Shown: positions 16,935 through 25,338, numbered from the stretch's first letter. The stretch is 58,326 nt of DNA from Streptomyces sp. ISL-100 (GCF_018614615.1 NZ_JAGGOK010000067.1:1-58326), one strand, 5' to 3'. Translations and numbers: made by a program. The notes: a model not told the origin generated them from the sequence alone.

Positions 16935-18041
16935 ATGATCACCTTCATCCCCCTGACCGGTTTCCTCGGGGCGGGCAAGACCACGACCATGACGGCCACG
17001 GCTTTGGCGCTGCAAGAGCAGGGCCGCAAGGTCGCGGTCATCACCAACGACCAGGGCGTGGAACTGGTCGACACGAAACTGGTGCGCAGCAAGCTCGACA
17101 GCGTCGCCGAGGTCACCGGCGGCTGTTTCTGTTGCAAGTTCGAGGACCTCGTCGAGGCGATCGTCGCCCTCGTCGCCTCGGACGACGTCGACACGGTGAT
17201 CGCCGAGGCCGTCGGGAGCTGTACCGACCTGCAGGCCACCGTGGTGCGACCCCTGCGTCAGTACTACGGCGAGGACATGGTCGTCGCGCCGCTGACCACG
17301 GTGGTCGACCCCCTGCGCCACCTTGCCTTCGCCCGTGCGGCTGAGCGAGGGGAGCCGGAGTCGGACCTCTCGTACCTCTTCCGCCAGCAGCTCACCGAGG
17401 CGGACGTCATCGCCGTGAACAAGCTGGACACCATCAGCGCCGACCGGGCCGAAGACCTCCTCGACAGCCTGCGCAAGACGCACCCGAACGCCAGGGTCGT
17501 CGGCTACTCCGCAGGCACGGGGAAGCACCTCGGCTCGCTGCTCGAGGCATGGCAGGCCCCCGCCACGAACCAGGACGTCCAGCTCGACATCGACTACGAC
17601 CGCTACGCCGCCGCCGAGGCACAGCTCGCCTGGATGAACCAGGAACTGGACCTGACCGCGGCGGACGGCGGCTTCGATGCGACCACCTGGGCCGGCACGG
17701 TCCTGGAGGAACTGTCCGCCTGGGCCGCGCAGAACGACGCGGTGATCGGCCACGCGAAGATCACGGTGGAACTGGCCGACGGCGACTTCGCCAAGCTCAG
17801 CCTCACGGAATCCGGCGCCGGGCCCACGCTCGACCGCGCCGCCGCCTCCGCGGCCACGAGCGGCCGGGCCGTCGTCAACGCCCGTGTCGCCTGCGAGCCC
17901 GACGCGCTGGACAGCGCCGTGACCGAGGCGGTCGAGGCCGCCGACCGCGCTGCCGGCGTCACCTCCTCGGCCACCACGCCGGTGTCGTTCAAGCCCTCCT
18001 ACCCCCGCCCGGTGCACCGTCTCGCCCCCGCCGGCGCCTGA
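16935..18041 (+). CDS. G3E-family (CobW/COG0523-like) GTPase
   Basis: 368 residues. P-loop GFLGAGKTT (9-17), switch-region NDQG, the metal motif GGCFCC (C64, C66, C67), a DxxG-like AEAVGS segment and guanine-binding NKLD. G3E GTPases are metallochaperones that load zinc, nickel or cobalamin enzymes. Inside an arsenic operon, 36 bp after the acyltransferase and 19 bp before arsM, the CxCC thiols could hold As(III) or a metal for the radical SAM enzyme; either is inference. The C-terminal CobW_C domain is short and divergent. Confidence 0.8.
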   Translation: MITFIPLTGFLGAGKTTTMTATALALQEQGRKVAVITNDQGVELVDTKLVRSKLDSVAEVTGGCFCCKFEDLVEAIVALVASDDVDTVIAEAVGSCTDLQATVVRPLRQYYGEDMVVAPLTTVVDPLRHLAFARAAERGEPESDLSYLFRQQLTEADVIAVNKLDTISADRAEDLLDSLRKTHPNARVVGYSAGTGKHLGSLLEAWQAPATNQDVQLDIDYDRYAAAEAQLAWMNQELDLTAADGGFDATTWAGTVLEELSAWAAQNDAVIGHAKITVELADGDFAKLSLTESGAGPTLDRAAASAATSGRAVVNARVACEPDALDSAVTEAVEAADRAAGVTSSATTPVSFKPSYPRPVHRLAPAGA

Positions 18042-18060
18042 CTCAGAAGGACCACCTGAT

Positions 18061-18849
18061 ATGACCGACACCACCACCGCCGGGACGCTGCAGGAAGAGG
18101 TCCGCGAGTACTACCGGGCCAAGGCCGCCGAGGCCGAGACCAGTGGTGCCTGCTGCTCCCCGGACCCGCAGACCTTCGGCCCGGCCGCCTACGACGAGAT
18201 CGGTCCCGGCACGGCGCCGGACGCCGCACTGCTCGCCAGCCTGGGGTGCGGCAACCCGAGCGCCGTCGCCGAACTCCGCGAAGGGGAAACGGTTCTGGAC
18301 CTGGGCTCCGGGGGCGGCCTGGACGTCATCCTCAGTGCCCGCCGCGTCGGCCCCGACGGCCGCGTCTTCGGCCTCGACTTCCTGGAGGAGATGCTCGCTC
18401 TCGCCGCCCGCAACGTCGCCGACGCCGAGATCGACAACGTCGTGCTCCTCAAGGGCACGATCGAGTCCGTCCCCCTGCCCGCCGACACCGTCGACGTGAT
18501 CATCTCCAACTGCGTGATCAACCTGTCGCTGAACAAGCCCGCCGTCTTCGCCGAGATGGCGCGCGTCCTGGCACCCGGCGGCCGCCTCGGCATCAGCGAC
18601 GTCGTCGCCGAGGACCGTCTCAGCCCCGAGGAGCGGGCCGAACGGGGCGGGCACAGCCAGTGCATCGCCGGCGCCCTCTCGGTCTCGGAGTACGAGGAAC
18701 TCCTGGACGCGGTCGGACTGAAGGACGCCGAGGTCGTCTTCACCCAGGAGGCCGCGGACGGTCTCCACGCCGCGATCATCCGCGCCCGCAAGCCCCTGGA
18801 CGGCAACGCCGAAGCGCAGGAATGCGCGCCCGGCGGCTCCTGCTGCTGA
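18061..18849 (+). CDS. arsM: Arsenite S-adenosylmethionine methyltransferase ArsM
   Basis: 262 residues. SAM motif I VLDLGSGGGLDVILSA (78-93). The arsenic-binding cysteines of the family fit C63 (LGCGNP), C151 (ISNCVINLS) and C201 (HSQCIAGAL); C31-C32 form an N-terminal pair, and the tail ends GGSCC. ArsM methylates trivalent arsenic; in the arsinothricin pathway its homologue methylates hydroxyarsinothricin to arsinothricin. The position right after the ArsL-like, acyltransferase and G3E genes supports that role over general detoxification. Confidence 0.9.
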   Translation: MTDTTTAGTLQEEVREYYRAKAAEAETSGACCSPDPQTFGPAAYDEIGPGTAPDAALLASLGCGNPSAVAELREGETVLDLGSGGGLDVILSARRVGPDGRVFGLDFLEEMLALAARNVADAEIDNVVLLKGTIESVPLPADTVDVIISNCVINLSLNKPAVFAEMARVLAPGGRLGISDVVAEDRLSPEERAERGGHSQCIAGALSVSEYEELLDAVGLKDAEVVFTQEAADGLHAAIIRARKPLDGNAEAQECAPGGSCC

Positions 18850-18918
18850 CAGCCGCCCGCATCTCGTCGACGGCCGCGGCGCGAGCCGCCGCGGCCCTCC
18901 ACTCCCGGAGACACCGCC

Positions 18919-20001
18919 ATGTCTTTCACCGTCGTGCTCGTCTTGATCCTGGTCGCGGCACTGGCCGCGGCCAACGGCAGCAATGACGTTCCCAAGGGCG
19001 TCGCCACCCTGGCCGGCGCGGGGGTGACGAAGTACCGCACCGCCATCATCTGGGGCACCGTCACCACTCTCATGGGGTGCTTCTGCTCCCTCGCGCTGGC
19101 CGACAAGATGACCAAGCTGTTCTCCAAGGGCATCGTCACCGCGGAGCCCACGGAAGCCTTCGCCGTAGCCGTGCTGGCCGGTGCCGTGAGCTGGGTGGCG
19201 CTTGCCACCCTCCTGCGCCTGCCCGTCTCGACGACCCACGCCCTGATCGGTGCGCTGCTCGGCGCCGGCCTGCTGCTTGCCTCGGACAGCATCGCCTGGA
19301 CCGCGATCCCGCAGAAGCTCATCATTCCGCTTCTCACCAGCGTTGGAGTCGCCTACGGCATCTCGCTCCTGCTCGCGCTGATCTTCAGCCGTACGCGCCG
19401 CCGTGTCCCGGAGCGCAACGCGGCCGCCACGGTGCAGCCGTCGTCGCCCGCGACGGGCGCCGCCGGCGAGTCCGGGGCCGTGCTTGCCCCCGAGCGTGTC
19501 ACCGCCGAGCAGACCGACGTCCCCAACCCGTCCGGCGGCAACCGGGTGCTCACCGCCGCCCACTGGCTGACCAGTGGAGCCACCGGTTTCGCCCGGGGGC
19601 TCAACGACACCCCCAAAATCGTGGCCATCGGCGCCTTCGCCCTCGTCCCCGCCGGTATGACGACGTGGCAGATCATGCTTCTCGTCGCCGGAGCCATGGC
19701 TCTGGGGTCGATCACCGGCGGCATGCGCATCGCCCAGCGACTCGGCGAAGGCGTCATCAAGATGAATCACAAGGAAGGCTTCCTGGCCAACCTCACCACC
19801 GCCACCCTGGTCGGCCTCGGCGCCGGCTACGGCCTGCCCATGTCCACCACCCACACCTCCACCGGCGCGATCGCGGGCTCCGCCGGCCCCAACCTCAGCC
19901 GGCTCAGCGGCAAGACGCTCAGACACTTCCTGATCGCCTGGCTTGTCACGCCCCCCGTTGCCGCAGCCGTCGCAGCGGCTGTCTTCCCGGTGGTGCGTTA
20001 A
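18919..20001 (+). CDS. Divergent PiT-family anion permease
   Basis: 360 residues, two hydrophobic halves around a soluble loop (RTRRRVPERNAA...). The inorganic-phosphate-transporter repeats are present but altered: ANGSNDVPKG near residue 15 and RGLNDTPKI near residue 230, against the GANDxAN consensus; LPVSTTHALIGALLGAG and LPMSTTHTSTGAIAGS are the two STTH loops. Typical PiT proteins import phosphate and also arsenate. Here, between arsM and arsR, it may export the arsenical product or bring in arsenate as precursor. The B. gladioli operon also encodes a membrane protein, ArsQ; I cannot confirm that it is of the same family. Confidence 0.8.
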   Translation: MSFTVVLVLILVAALAAANGSNDVPKGVATLAGAGVTKYRTAIIWGTVTTLMGCFCSLALADKMTKLFSKGIVTAEPTEAFAVAVLAGAVSWVALATLLRLPVSTTHALIGALLGAGLLLASDSIAWTAIPQKLIIPLLTSVGVAYGISLLLALIFSRTRRRVPERNAAATVQPSSPATGAAGESGAVLAPERVTAEQTDVPNPSGGNRVLTAAHWLTSGATGFARGLNDTPKIVAIGAFALVPAGMTTWQIMLLVAGAMALGSITGGMRIAQRLGEGVIKMNHKEGFLANLTTATLVGLGAGYGLPMSTTHTSTGAIAGSAGPNLSRLSGKTLRHFLIAWLVTPPVAAAVAAAVFPVVR

Positions 20002-20009
20002 GGATCACC

Positions 20010-20345
20010 GTGTCCGACACCTCACTCGAACGGGAGACCGTTGAGGAGTACGCCCGCTGGTTCCAGGCACTGGCCGACCCGACGCGCATTCTCATCGTGC
20101 GTTTCCTCAGCGGCCGGCCGGAGCCTGTCCCGGCGGGCGTGATTGTCGACCACCTGAATCTCAACCAGTCGACCGTCTCGCACCACCTCAAGATCCTCCA
20201 CAACGTGCGGTTCCTCACCCGGCGAAGAGCGGGAGCCAACATCCTGTACGCCGTGAACTCCCGCTGCATCACCCAGCTTCCCTGCGCCGCCGAGATCCTC
20301 CTCGGGTCCCCGGCCCGATCCCACCCGGGGGCCGGCCCCGACTGA
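20010..20345 (+). CDS. ArsR-family repressor (C-terminal C86/C92 type)
   Basis: 111 residues, GTG start 8 bp after the permease stop. Winged helix with QSTVSHHLKILHNVRFLT. It has no cysteine in the usual helix position (VPAGVIVDHLN replaces ELCVCDL). Instead, C86 and C92 lie after the wing (NSRCITQLPCAAEIL). The repressor at 27538 has the same plan (C90, C93). Such relocated cysteines are known in ArsR proteins that sense trivalent organoarsenicals, so this may be the product sensor of the operon it sits in; that is inference. Confidence 0.85.
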   Translation: MSDTSLERETVEEYARWFQALADPTRILIVRFLSGRPEPVPAGVIVDHLNLNQSTVSHHLKILHNVRFLTRRRAGANILYAVNSRCITQLPCAAEILLGSPARSHPGAGPD

Positions 20346-20423
20346 CGCCCAACTCCCAAGGGCAACGCCCGCCGTCCGACGGACCCGGTCCCTGTCGCCA
20401 CACGTCAAGAGAAGGTTCCTGCC

Positions 20424-21689
20424 ATGGCCGCCGCACCCACGCCCCGTCCGTCCGCAGCCGATCCCGAGCGCCCCGTACTCCTCCTCATGGGCAGCGGTGA
20501 CCGCCGCTACCGCGAGTACATCGTCGAGGCCGTCTCCCAGCATTTCCGCCTGTGGCTGCTCGACGCCCACGAGCCGACCTGGCAGTTGCCGTACGTCGAG
20601 GGAACCACGCTGCTGGACACCAAGAACCCCGACGAACTGCTGGCAGCTGCCCGCCCCGTGCTGGAGCAGTTCCCGGTCGCGGGCGTGTTCACGTACGACG
20701 AGTCCCTGGTCCACGCCGCGGCGCAGCTCGCCCAGACTCTCCATCTTCCCGGCAGCACCCCGGACGCCGTACTCGCGTGCCGTGACAAGGCGACCACACG
20801 GTCCGTGCTGACGGCAGCTCAGGTTCCGCAGCCGGCCTGCACGCCCGTCTCCTGCGCCGAAGAGGCCCGCAAGGCGGCCGACACGATCGGCTACCCGGTG
20901 GTGATCAAGGCCCGCGGCCTCGCCGGAAGCCTCGGTGTCGTCCGGGCCGACGACGGCCACGCTGTCGAAGTGGCCTTCGAGGCGGCCAGCTCCGCCCACT
21001 ACCCCGGAGTGCCCCGCTACGAGGCTGACGTCCTGGTCGAAGAGTTCCTGACCGGACCGGAGATCAGCGTGGACGCGGTTGTCGTCGACGGCGTGTGCAC
21101 GCCCATGATCGTGGCCCGCAAGCAGGTCGGGATGGACCCGTACTTCGAGGAGACCGGCCACACGGTCGACGCCGCCGACCCGCTGCTGGAGGACCCCGAG
21201 CTCCTTGACCAGCTGCACCGCGTCCACAAGGCTCTCGGCTTCCATCACGGCGCCACCCACACCGAGTTCAAACTGACCCCCAACGGCCCGCGCCTCGTCG
21301 AGATCAACGCCCGCCTCGGCGGCGACTTCATCCCGTACATCGGGATGCTCGCCACTGGCACTGACCCGGCCGTCGCAGCCGCGCACGTGGCCGCCGGTCT
21401 CACCCCCGACACCACCCCGAAGGCACAACGGACCGCCGCCGTGCGCTTTCTGTACCCGCAGGCCGACTGCGAGGCCGTCGAGGTGAGCGTGCACACCGAC
21501 CGCTTCGGGCCCACGGTGCACAGCGCGGTCGCGACGGCCGGCCCCGGAACCCGGCTGGCCCTCCCGCCCCGGGCGTACATGAACCGCTACGGCTACATCG
21601 TGGCCGTGGGCGACGCCGAACAGGTGGCCGCGGATCTGGCCGCCCCGGAGGCCCTCATCGAGCTCCGCTGCCGACCGCTGACCGACTGA
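20424..21689 (+). CDS. ATP-grasp ligase (L-amino-acid ligase-like)
   Basis: 421 residues of the carboxylate-amine ligase fold: pre-ATP-grasp region (VLLLMGSGDRRYREYIVEAV), ATP-binding lysine in PVVIKARGLAGSLGV (K162), DVLVEEFLTGPEISVDAVVV, and the magnesium residues in TEFKLTPNGPRLVEINARLG followed by GDFIPY. Closest in style to BacD-type L-amino-acid ligases that join two amino acids with ATP. In an operon that should make an arsenic-containing glutamate analogue, it could link that amino acid to a second one. Substrates are not provable from sequence. It lies between arsR and mtnA with short gaps. Confidence 0.8.
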   Translation: MAAAPTPRPSAADPERPVLLLMGSGDRRYREYIVEAVSQHFRLWLLDAHEPTWQLPYVEGTTLLDTKNPDELLAAARPVLEQFPVAGVFTYDESLVHAAAQLAQTLHLPGSTPDAVLACRDKATTRSVLTAAQVPQPACTPVSCAEEARKAADTIGYPVVIKARGLAGSLGVVRADDGHAVEVAFEAASSAHYPGVPRYEADVLVEEFLTGPEISVDAVVVDGVCTPMIVARKQVGMDPYFEETGHTVDAADPLLEDPELLDQLHRVHKALGFHHGATHTEFKLTPNGPRLVEINARLGGDFIPYIGMLATGTDPAVAAAHVAAGLTPDTTPKAQRTAAVRFLYPQADCEAVEVSVHTDRFGPTVHSAVATAGPGTRLALPPRAYMNRYGYIVAVGDAEQVAADLAAPEALIELRCRPLTD

Positions 21690-21735
21690 TACGAGCCCCT
21701 GCCGCCCCATCGCGCCGAACGAGGAGCAGCCGCCC

Positions 21736-22752
21736 GTGAGCATGCCACCCGCCGAGCCGTCGTTGCGCTGGGACGGCGACGCGATCGTCACACTCGACCA
21801 GCGAGCCCTGCCCCACGAACGACGGATACTGCGCCTGACCACCGTGGACGACGTCATCGCCGCCATCGCGACCCTCGCGGTCCGCGGCGCACCTGCCATC
21901 GGGCTGGCGGGCGCCATGGGCGTCGCTCTGTCCGCCTTCAAGCATTGCCGGCCGGGCGCCGCGGGCCACTGCGCGGACGCGGTACGCCTGGACGCGCAGC
22001 GCCTCATCGCGGCCCGCCCCACGGCCGTCAACCTGGCGTGGGCCGTGCACCGAGCACTCGGACGGGTGCCGGAAGGCGCCCACGCCGTGCTGCAGGAGGC
22101 GACAGCCATGCTCCAGGAAGACATAACGGCGAACCGGACGATGGTCGGCCACGCCGTCGCCACTGTGCTCGCGCACACCCCTGACAGGCCGCTTCGTGTC
22201 CTGACCCACTGCAACACCGGACGACTGGCGACCGCCGCCGTCGGAACAGCCCTAGGCACGATCATTGCCCTCGCTGAAGCGGGCCGCATCGCCGAGGTCC
22301 TCGTCGGCGAAACGCGACCTCTCCTGCAAGGAGCCCGCCTCACGGCCTGGGAACTGGCTGAAGCAGGAGTTCCCCACCGGCTCTGCATCGACTCCGCGCC
22401 GGCAGCGGCCATGTCGCAGGGCCTCGTCGACTGCGTGCTGGTTGGAGCCGACCGCATCGCCGCCAACGGGGACGTGGCCAACAAGATTGGTACGTACTCC
22501 CTGGCCGTAGCGGCTGCGCACCACCGCATCCCCTTCGTCGTGGTGGCACCCGAGTCTTCCTGGGACAGATCGCTCCCCGACGGCAGCGCGATCGTGATCG
22601 AAGAGCGCGACGACGACGAGGTCACCGGCTTCGGGGGAGTGAAGACCGCCCCGCCCGGAACGCGGGCCTACAACCCCGCATTCGACGTCACACCGGCGGA
22701 TCTCATCACCGCCGTCGTCTCCGAGCACGGCGTCCACCGCCACGAGAGGTGA
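21736..22752 (+). CDS. mtnA: Methylthioribose-1-phosphate isomerase MtnA
   Basis: Isomerises 5-methylthioribose-1-phosphate to methylthioribulose-1-phosphate in methionine salvage. 338 residues from a GTG at 21736. Conserved blocks RGAPAIGLAGAMGVAL, LTHCNTGRLATAAVGTALG (catalytic cysteine), CIDSAPAAAMS and GADRIAANGDVANKIGTY (catalytic aspartate) are intact. Only 4 bp separate it from mtnB. Its place in an arsenic operon is explained if the radical SAM enzyme releases methylthioadenosine. Confidence 0.95.
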   Translation: MSMPPAEPSLRWDGDAIVTLDQRALPHERRILRLTTVDDVIAAIATLAVRGAPAIGLAGAMGVALSAFKHCRPGAAGHCADAVRLDAQRLIAARPTAVNLAWAVHRALGRVPEGAHAVLQEATAMLQEDITANRTMVGHAVATVLAHTPDRPLRVLTHCNTGRLATAAVGTALGTIIALAEAGRIAEVLVGETRPLLQGARLTAWELAEAGVPHRLCIDSAPAAAMSQGLVDCVLVGADRIAANGDVANKIGTYSLAVAAAHHRIPFVVVAPESSWDRSLPDGSAIVIEERDDDEVTGFGGVKTAPPGTRAYNPAFDVTPADLITAVVSEHGVHRHER

Positions 22753-22756
22753 GTTA

Positions 22757-23422
22757 ATGAGCTACGCCCCGCCCACCGTCGCCGGCAAGCAGACGGCCCA
22801 GCAGCTCGCCCAGCTTTCGCGCACCCTGTACGAACGCGGCTGGATGCCTGGAACGGCCGGCAACCTGTCCATGCGTGCGCCGGACGACCCCAGGCGGGCG
22901 CTCATCACAGCGAGCGGTCGGGACAAAGGCGACCTGTGCATCCAGGACATGGTGGAGATCGACGCCGAGACCGGTGAGCCGTCCCGCGCGGGGCAGGCCC
23001 GGGCTTCGGCCGAAACCTCCATCCACGCCGCGCTGTACCGCACCACCGATGCCAAGGCTGTCATCCACGTGCACTCACCTCATGCCACCGTGGTCGCCCA
23101 CCGCGCCGGGCTTGACGCCGCCACCAGCGTCGTTCACATCGAACGCTACGAACTGCTCAAGGGCCTGAGCCTTGATGACCCGGCGACCGCGCAGCTGCCG
23201 GTCTTCCCCAACTGGGCCCGAGTCGACCGTATCGCCGAAGACATCGCCGCGCACGTGCAGGCGGACCCCAGCTGCCCACCGGGCCTCCTCATCGCCGATC
23301 ACGGCATCACCGCATGGGGAGAGACCCTCGGACAGGCCAGGAACCGGCTCGAATGCCTGGAGGCACTCTGCCAGTTGCTCGTGCTCTCCCAGACCGAGCT
23401 GAACGTCACCCGTGTCTCCTAG
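22757..23422 (+). CDS. mtnB: Methylthioribulose-1-phosphate dehydratase MtnB
   Basis: Class II aldolase-fold zinc enzyme that dehydrates methylthioribulose-1-phosphate to 2,3-diketo-5-methylthiopentyl-1-phosphate. 221 residues. GTAGNLSMR (phosphate site), VIHVHSPHATVVAHRAG (zinc histidines), and LLIADHGITAWGETL (third histidine) are present. Starts 4 bp after mtnA and ends 21 bp before mtnD. Confidence 0.93.
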   Translation: MSYAPPTVAGKQTAQQLAQLSRTLYERGWMPGTAGNLSMRAPDDPRRALITASGRDKGDLCIQDMVEIDAETGEPSRAGQARASAETSIHAALYRTTDAKAVIHVHSPHATVVAHRAGLDAATSVVHIERYELLKGLSLDDPATAQLPVFPNWARVDRIAEDIAAHVQADPSCPPGLLIADHGITAWGETLGQARNRLECLEALCQLLVLSQTELNVTRVS

Positions 23423-23443
23423 ACCATCGAGGACAGGAACGCC

Positions 23444-24019
23444 ATGACCCTTCTGCAGATCATGCCGGACGACGCACCGGACAGTGTCCTGCTGCGCACC
23501 CGGGACGACGACCTCATCGCACAGGCTCTGCGCGAACAGTCGGTCGACTTCGTCAGGTGGCCTCTTCACCCGGAGGTGACACCCCGTACGACGTCCGAAG
23601 ACCTGCTCGCCGCCTACCGCCACGAGATCGACGAGCTCTGCGCCCGCCAAGGGCTGCGCCTGGTCGACGTCGCCCGCCTCCATCCCGAGCAAGGCGCCGA
23701 GTGGCAGGAACGCGCGGCCAAGGCGAGGTCGACGTTCCTCGAGGAGCACCGCCACGCGGAGGACGAGGTCCGCTTCTTCGCCCACGGCACGGGCTGCTTC
23801 TACCTGCACCTGGACGCCCGGGTGTACGCCGTCGTGTGCGAGGCGGGCGACTTGCTGTCCGTACCGGCGAAAACGCGTCACTGGTTCGACATGGGACCCA
23901 CGCCCGACTTCGCCGCCATCCGATTCTTCGAGAAGGAAGACGGCTGGGTCGGGGACTTCACCGGCGAACCCATCGCGGCTGGATTCCCCCGGCTCGACTC
24001 GCTCCTGGGAGCGGGCTGA
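23444..24019 (+). CDS. mtnD: Acireductone dioxygenase MtnD
   Basis: Cupin enzyme that with iron cleaves the acireductone to 2-keto-4-methylthiobutyrate and formate. 191 residues. The metal ligands fit EEHRHAEDEVRFF (His, His, Glu) and TRHWFDMGP (third His). The expected metal is iron or nickel, which give different products; sequence does not settle this. One base lies between its stop and the mtnC start. Note the gene order B-D-C rather than pathway order. Confidence 0.93.
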   Translation: MTLLQIMPDDAPDSVLLRTRDDDLIAQALREQSVDFVRWPLHPEVTPRTTSEDLLAAYRHEIDELCARQGLRLVDVARLHPEQGAEWQERAAKARSTFLEEHRHAEDEVRFFAHGTGCFYLHLDARVYAVVCEAGDLLSVPAKTRHWFDMGPTPDFAAIRFFEKEDGWVGDFTGEPIAAGFPRLDSLLGAG

Positions 24020-24020
24020 C

Positions 24021-24797
24021 ATGCCCGCCGCCGGTCCGGGCAACGCCCCAGTAGAGGCGGTCGTACTCGATATTGAGGGAACCACCGGCTCCCTCTCGCA
24101 CGTTCGCGACGTGCTGTTTCCCTACGCCCGTGAACGGCTCGACTCCTGGGCAGTCGCACACCGGGGCAGCCTCCCGTGGCAACGCGTACTCGACGCTGTC
24201 CGCGCCCACATCGGAGCCGGAGAGGTCACCGAAAGGGATGTCCTCGCTCTACTTCATCAGTGGGCCGACGCGGATGCCAAAGCGCCACCGCTGAAGACGG
24301 TGCAGGGACTCATCTGGGCCGAAGGCTACGCCTCGGGTGAACTGCACGGGCATGTGTACGCCGAGGTGCCGCGAGCCCTGGAAGGCTGGAAGGCGCGAGG
24401 AATGGCCCGCTACATCTACTCCTCCGGTTCCGAGGCCGCGCAACGGGACTGGTTCGGGCACACCGCGTACGGAGATCTGCGCGACCTGCTCGACGGCTAC
24501 TTCGACCTGACGTCGGCCGGCCCGAAGACGAGCGCCGATTCCTACCGTGCCATCTCCGGTGCGGTTCGGCTGCCGGCCTCCCGTCTCCTCTTTGTGAGCG
24601 ACGTCGGTGAGGAACTCGACGCTGCGGCCGAGGCCGGCTGGCGGACCGCGGCAGTACGCCGCCCAGGCGACGAACGCGGCCCCGTACCGGGGCACGAAGT
24701 CATCGCGTCCCTCGACCCCCTCCTGTCGGACAACGGCCTCACCGAGGACGCGTCCGGCTCACCGGCACAAGCCCAGGAGGAGCAGCGCCATGCGTGA
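24021..24797 (+). CDS. mtnC: Enolase-phosphatase MtnC
   Basis: HAD-superfamily enzyme that enolises and dephosphorylates the diketone phosphate to the acireductone. 258 residues. Catalytic motif VVLDIEGTTGSLSHVRDVLF (D-x-E-G-T-T, the family variant of DxDGT), YIYSSGSEAAQRDWFGHT for motif II, and LLFVSDVGEELDAAAEAGW for motif IV. Its 3' end overlaps the GTG of the broken mtnP by 4 bp. Confidence 0.93.
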   Translation: MPAAGPGNAPVEAVVLDIEGTTGSLSHVRDVLFPYARERLDSWAVAHRGSLPWQRVLDAVRAHIGAGEVTERDVLALLHQWADADAKAPPLKTVQGLIWAEGYASGELHGHVYAEVPRALEGWKARGMARYIYSSGSEAAQRDWFGHTAYGDLRDLLDGYFDLTSAGPKTSADSYRAISGAVRLPASRLLFVSDVGEELDAAAEAGWRTAAVRRPGDERGPVPGHEVIASLDPLLSDNGLTEDASGSPAQAQEEQRHA

Positions 24798-25310
24798 CCA
24801 GCACCACGAGGCACGCGGCACAGCGAAGCGACGTCACCACCCCCTACCGTGCGCCGTCGGACGCCGTGCACGTCGGCAGGGTCGCCGATGGAAGTGTGGC
24901 CTTCCTCCCAAGACACGGAAGCCACCACGAGTTGCCGCCGCACCGCATCAACTACCGCGCCAACATGTGGGCTCTGCGCTCGCTGGGCGTGAGGGAGGTA
25001 CTCGCGCCGTGTGCCGTGGGATCTCCGCGCCGCGAACTCGGCCCGGGGAGCATCGTCGTACCGAACCAGCTTGTCGACCGGACAGTGGGGCGCGTCCAGA
25101 TCTACGTGGACCATGGAGCGGCTCACGCGTCGTTCGCCGACCCGTACTGCGCTGGGGCATGGTGGTCGTCGAAGGGCCGCGGTTTTCGACGCGTGCCGAG
25201 TCACAGTGGTTCGCTTCCGCCGGATGGTCTCTGATCAACATGACCGGACACCCGGAAGCCGTGCTGGCACGTGAACTGGCCCTGTTTTACACGTCGATCT
25301 CCCCTAGGGC
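24794..25310 (+). pseudogene. mtnP: Methylthioadenosine phosphorylase MtnP, broken
   Basis: The first 115 codons read well as MTA phosphorylase: VAFLPRHGSHHELPPHRINY, ANMWALRSLGV, LAPCAVGSPRRELGPGSIV, VPNQLVDRT, ASFADPYC. The next recognisable block (MVVVEGPRFSTRAESQWFAS, then LINMTGHPEAVLARELAL) is in the +1 frame and begins only a few bases later, although roughly 25-35 residues normally lie between them. So an out-of-frame internal deletion occurred at about 25148-25160, and the C-terminus after FYTSIS is also lost. The start overlaps mtnC. The salvage pathway would then rely on an MtnP encoded elsewhere. Confidence 0.85.
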
Positions 25311-25338
25311 GAGTTACGTGTCCCTGTCCCCGCATCTT

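Noticed and set aside
22252..22743. Minus-strand frames opposite mtnA and the ATP-grasp gene
   Set aside because: Shadows of well-supported plus-strand genes.
14355..25310. Bisenarsan-type arsenic natural-product cluster
   Set aside because: No arsenoenolpyruvate mutase, phosphonopyruvate decarboxylase-like or polyketide synthase gene is present; the gene set fits an ArsL/ArsM route instead.
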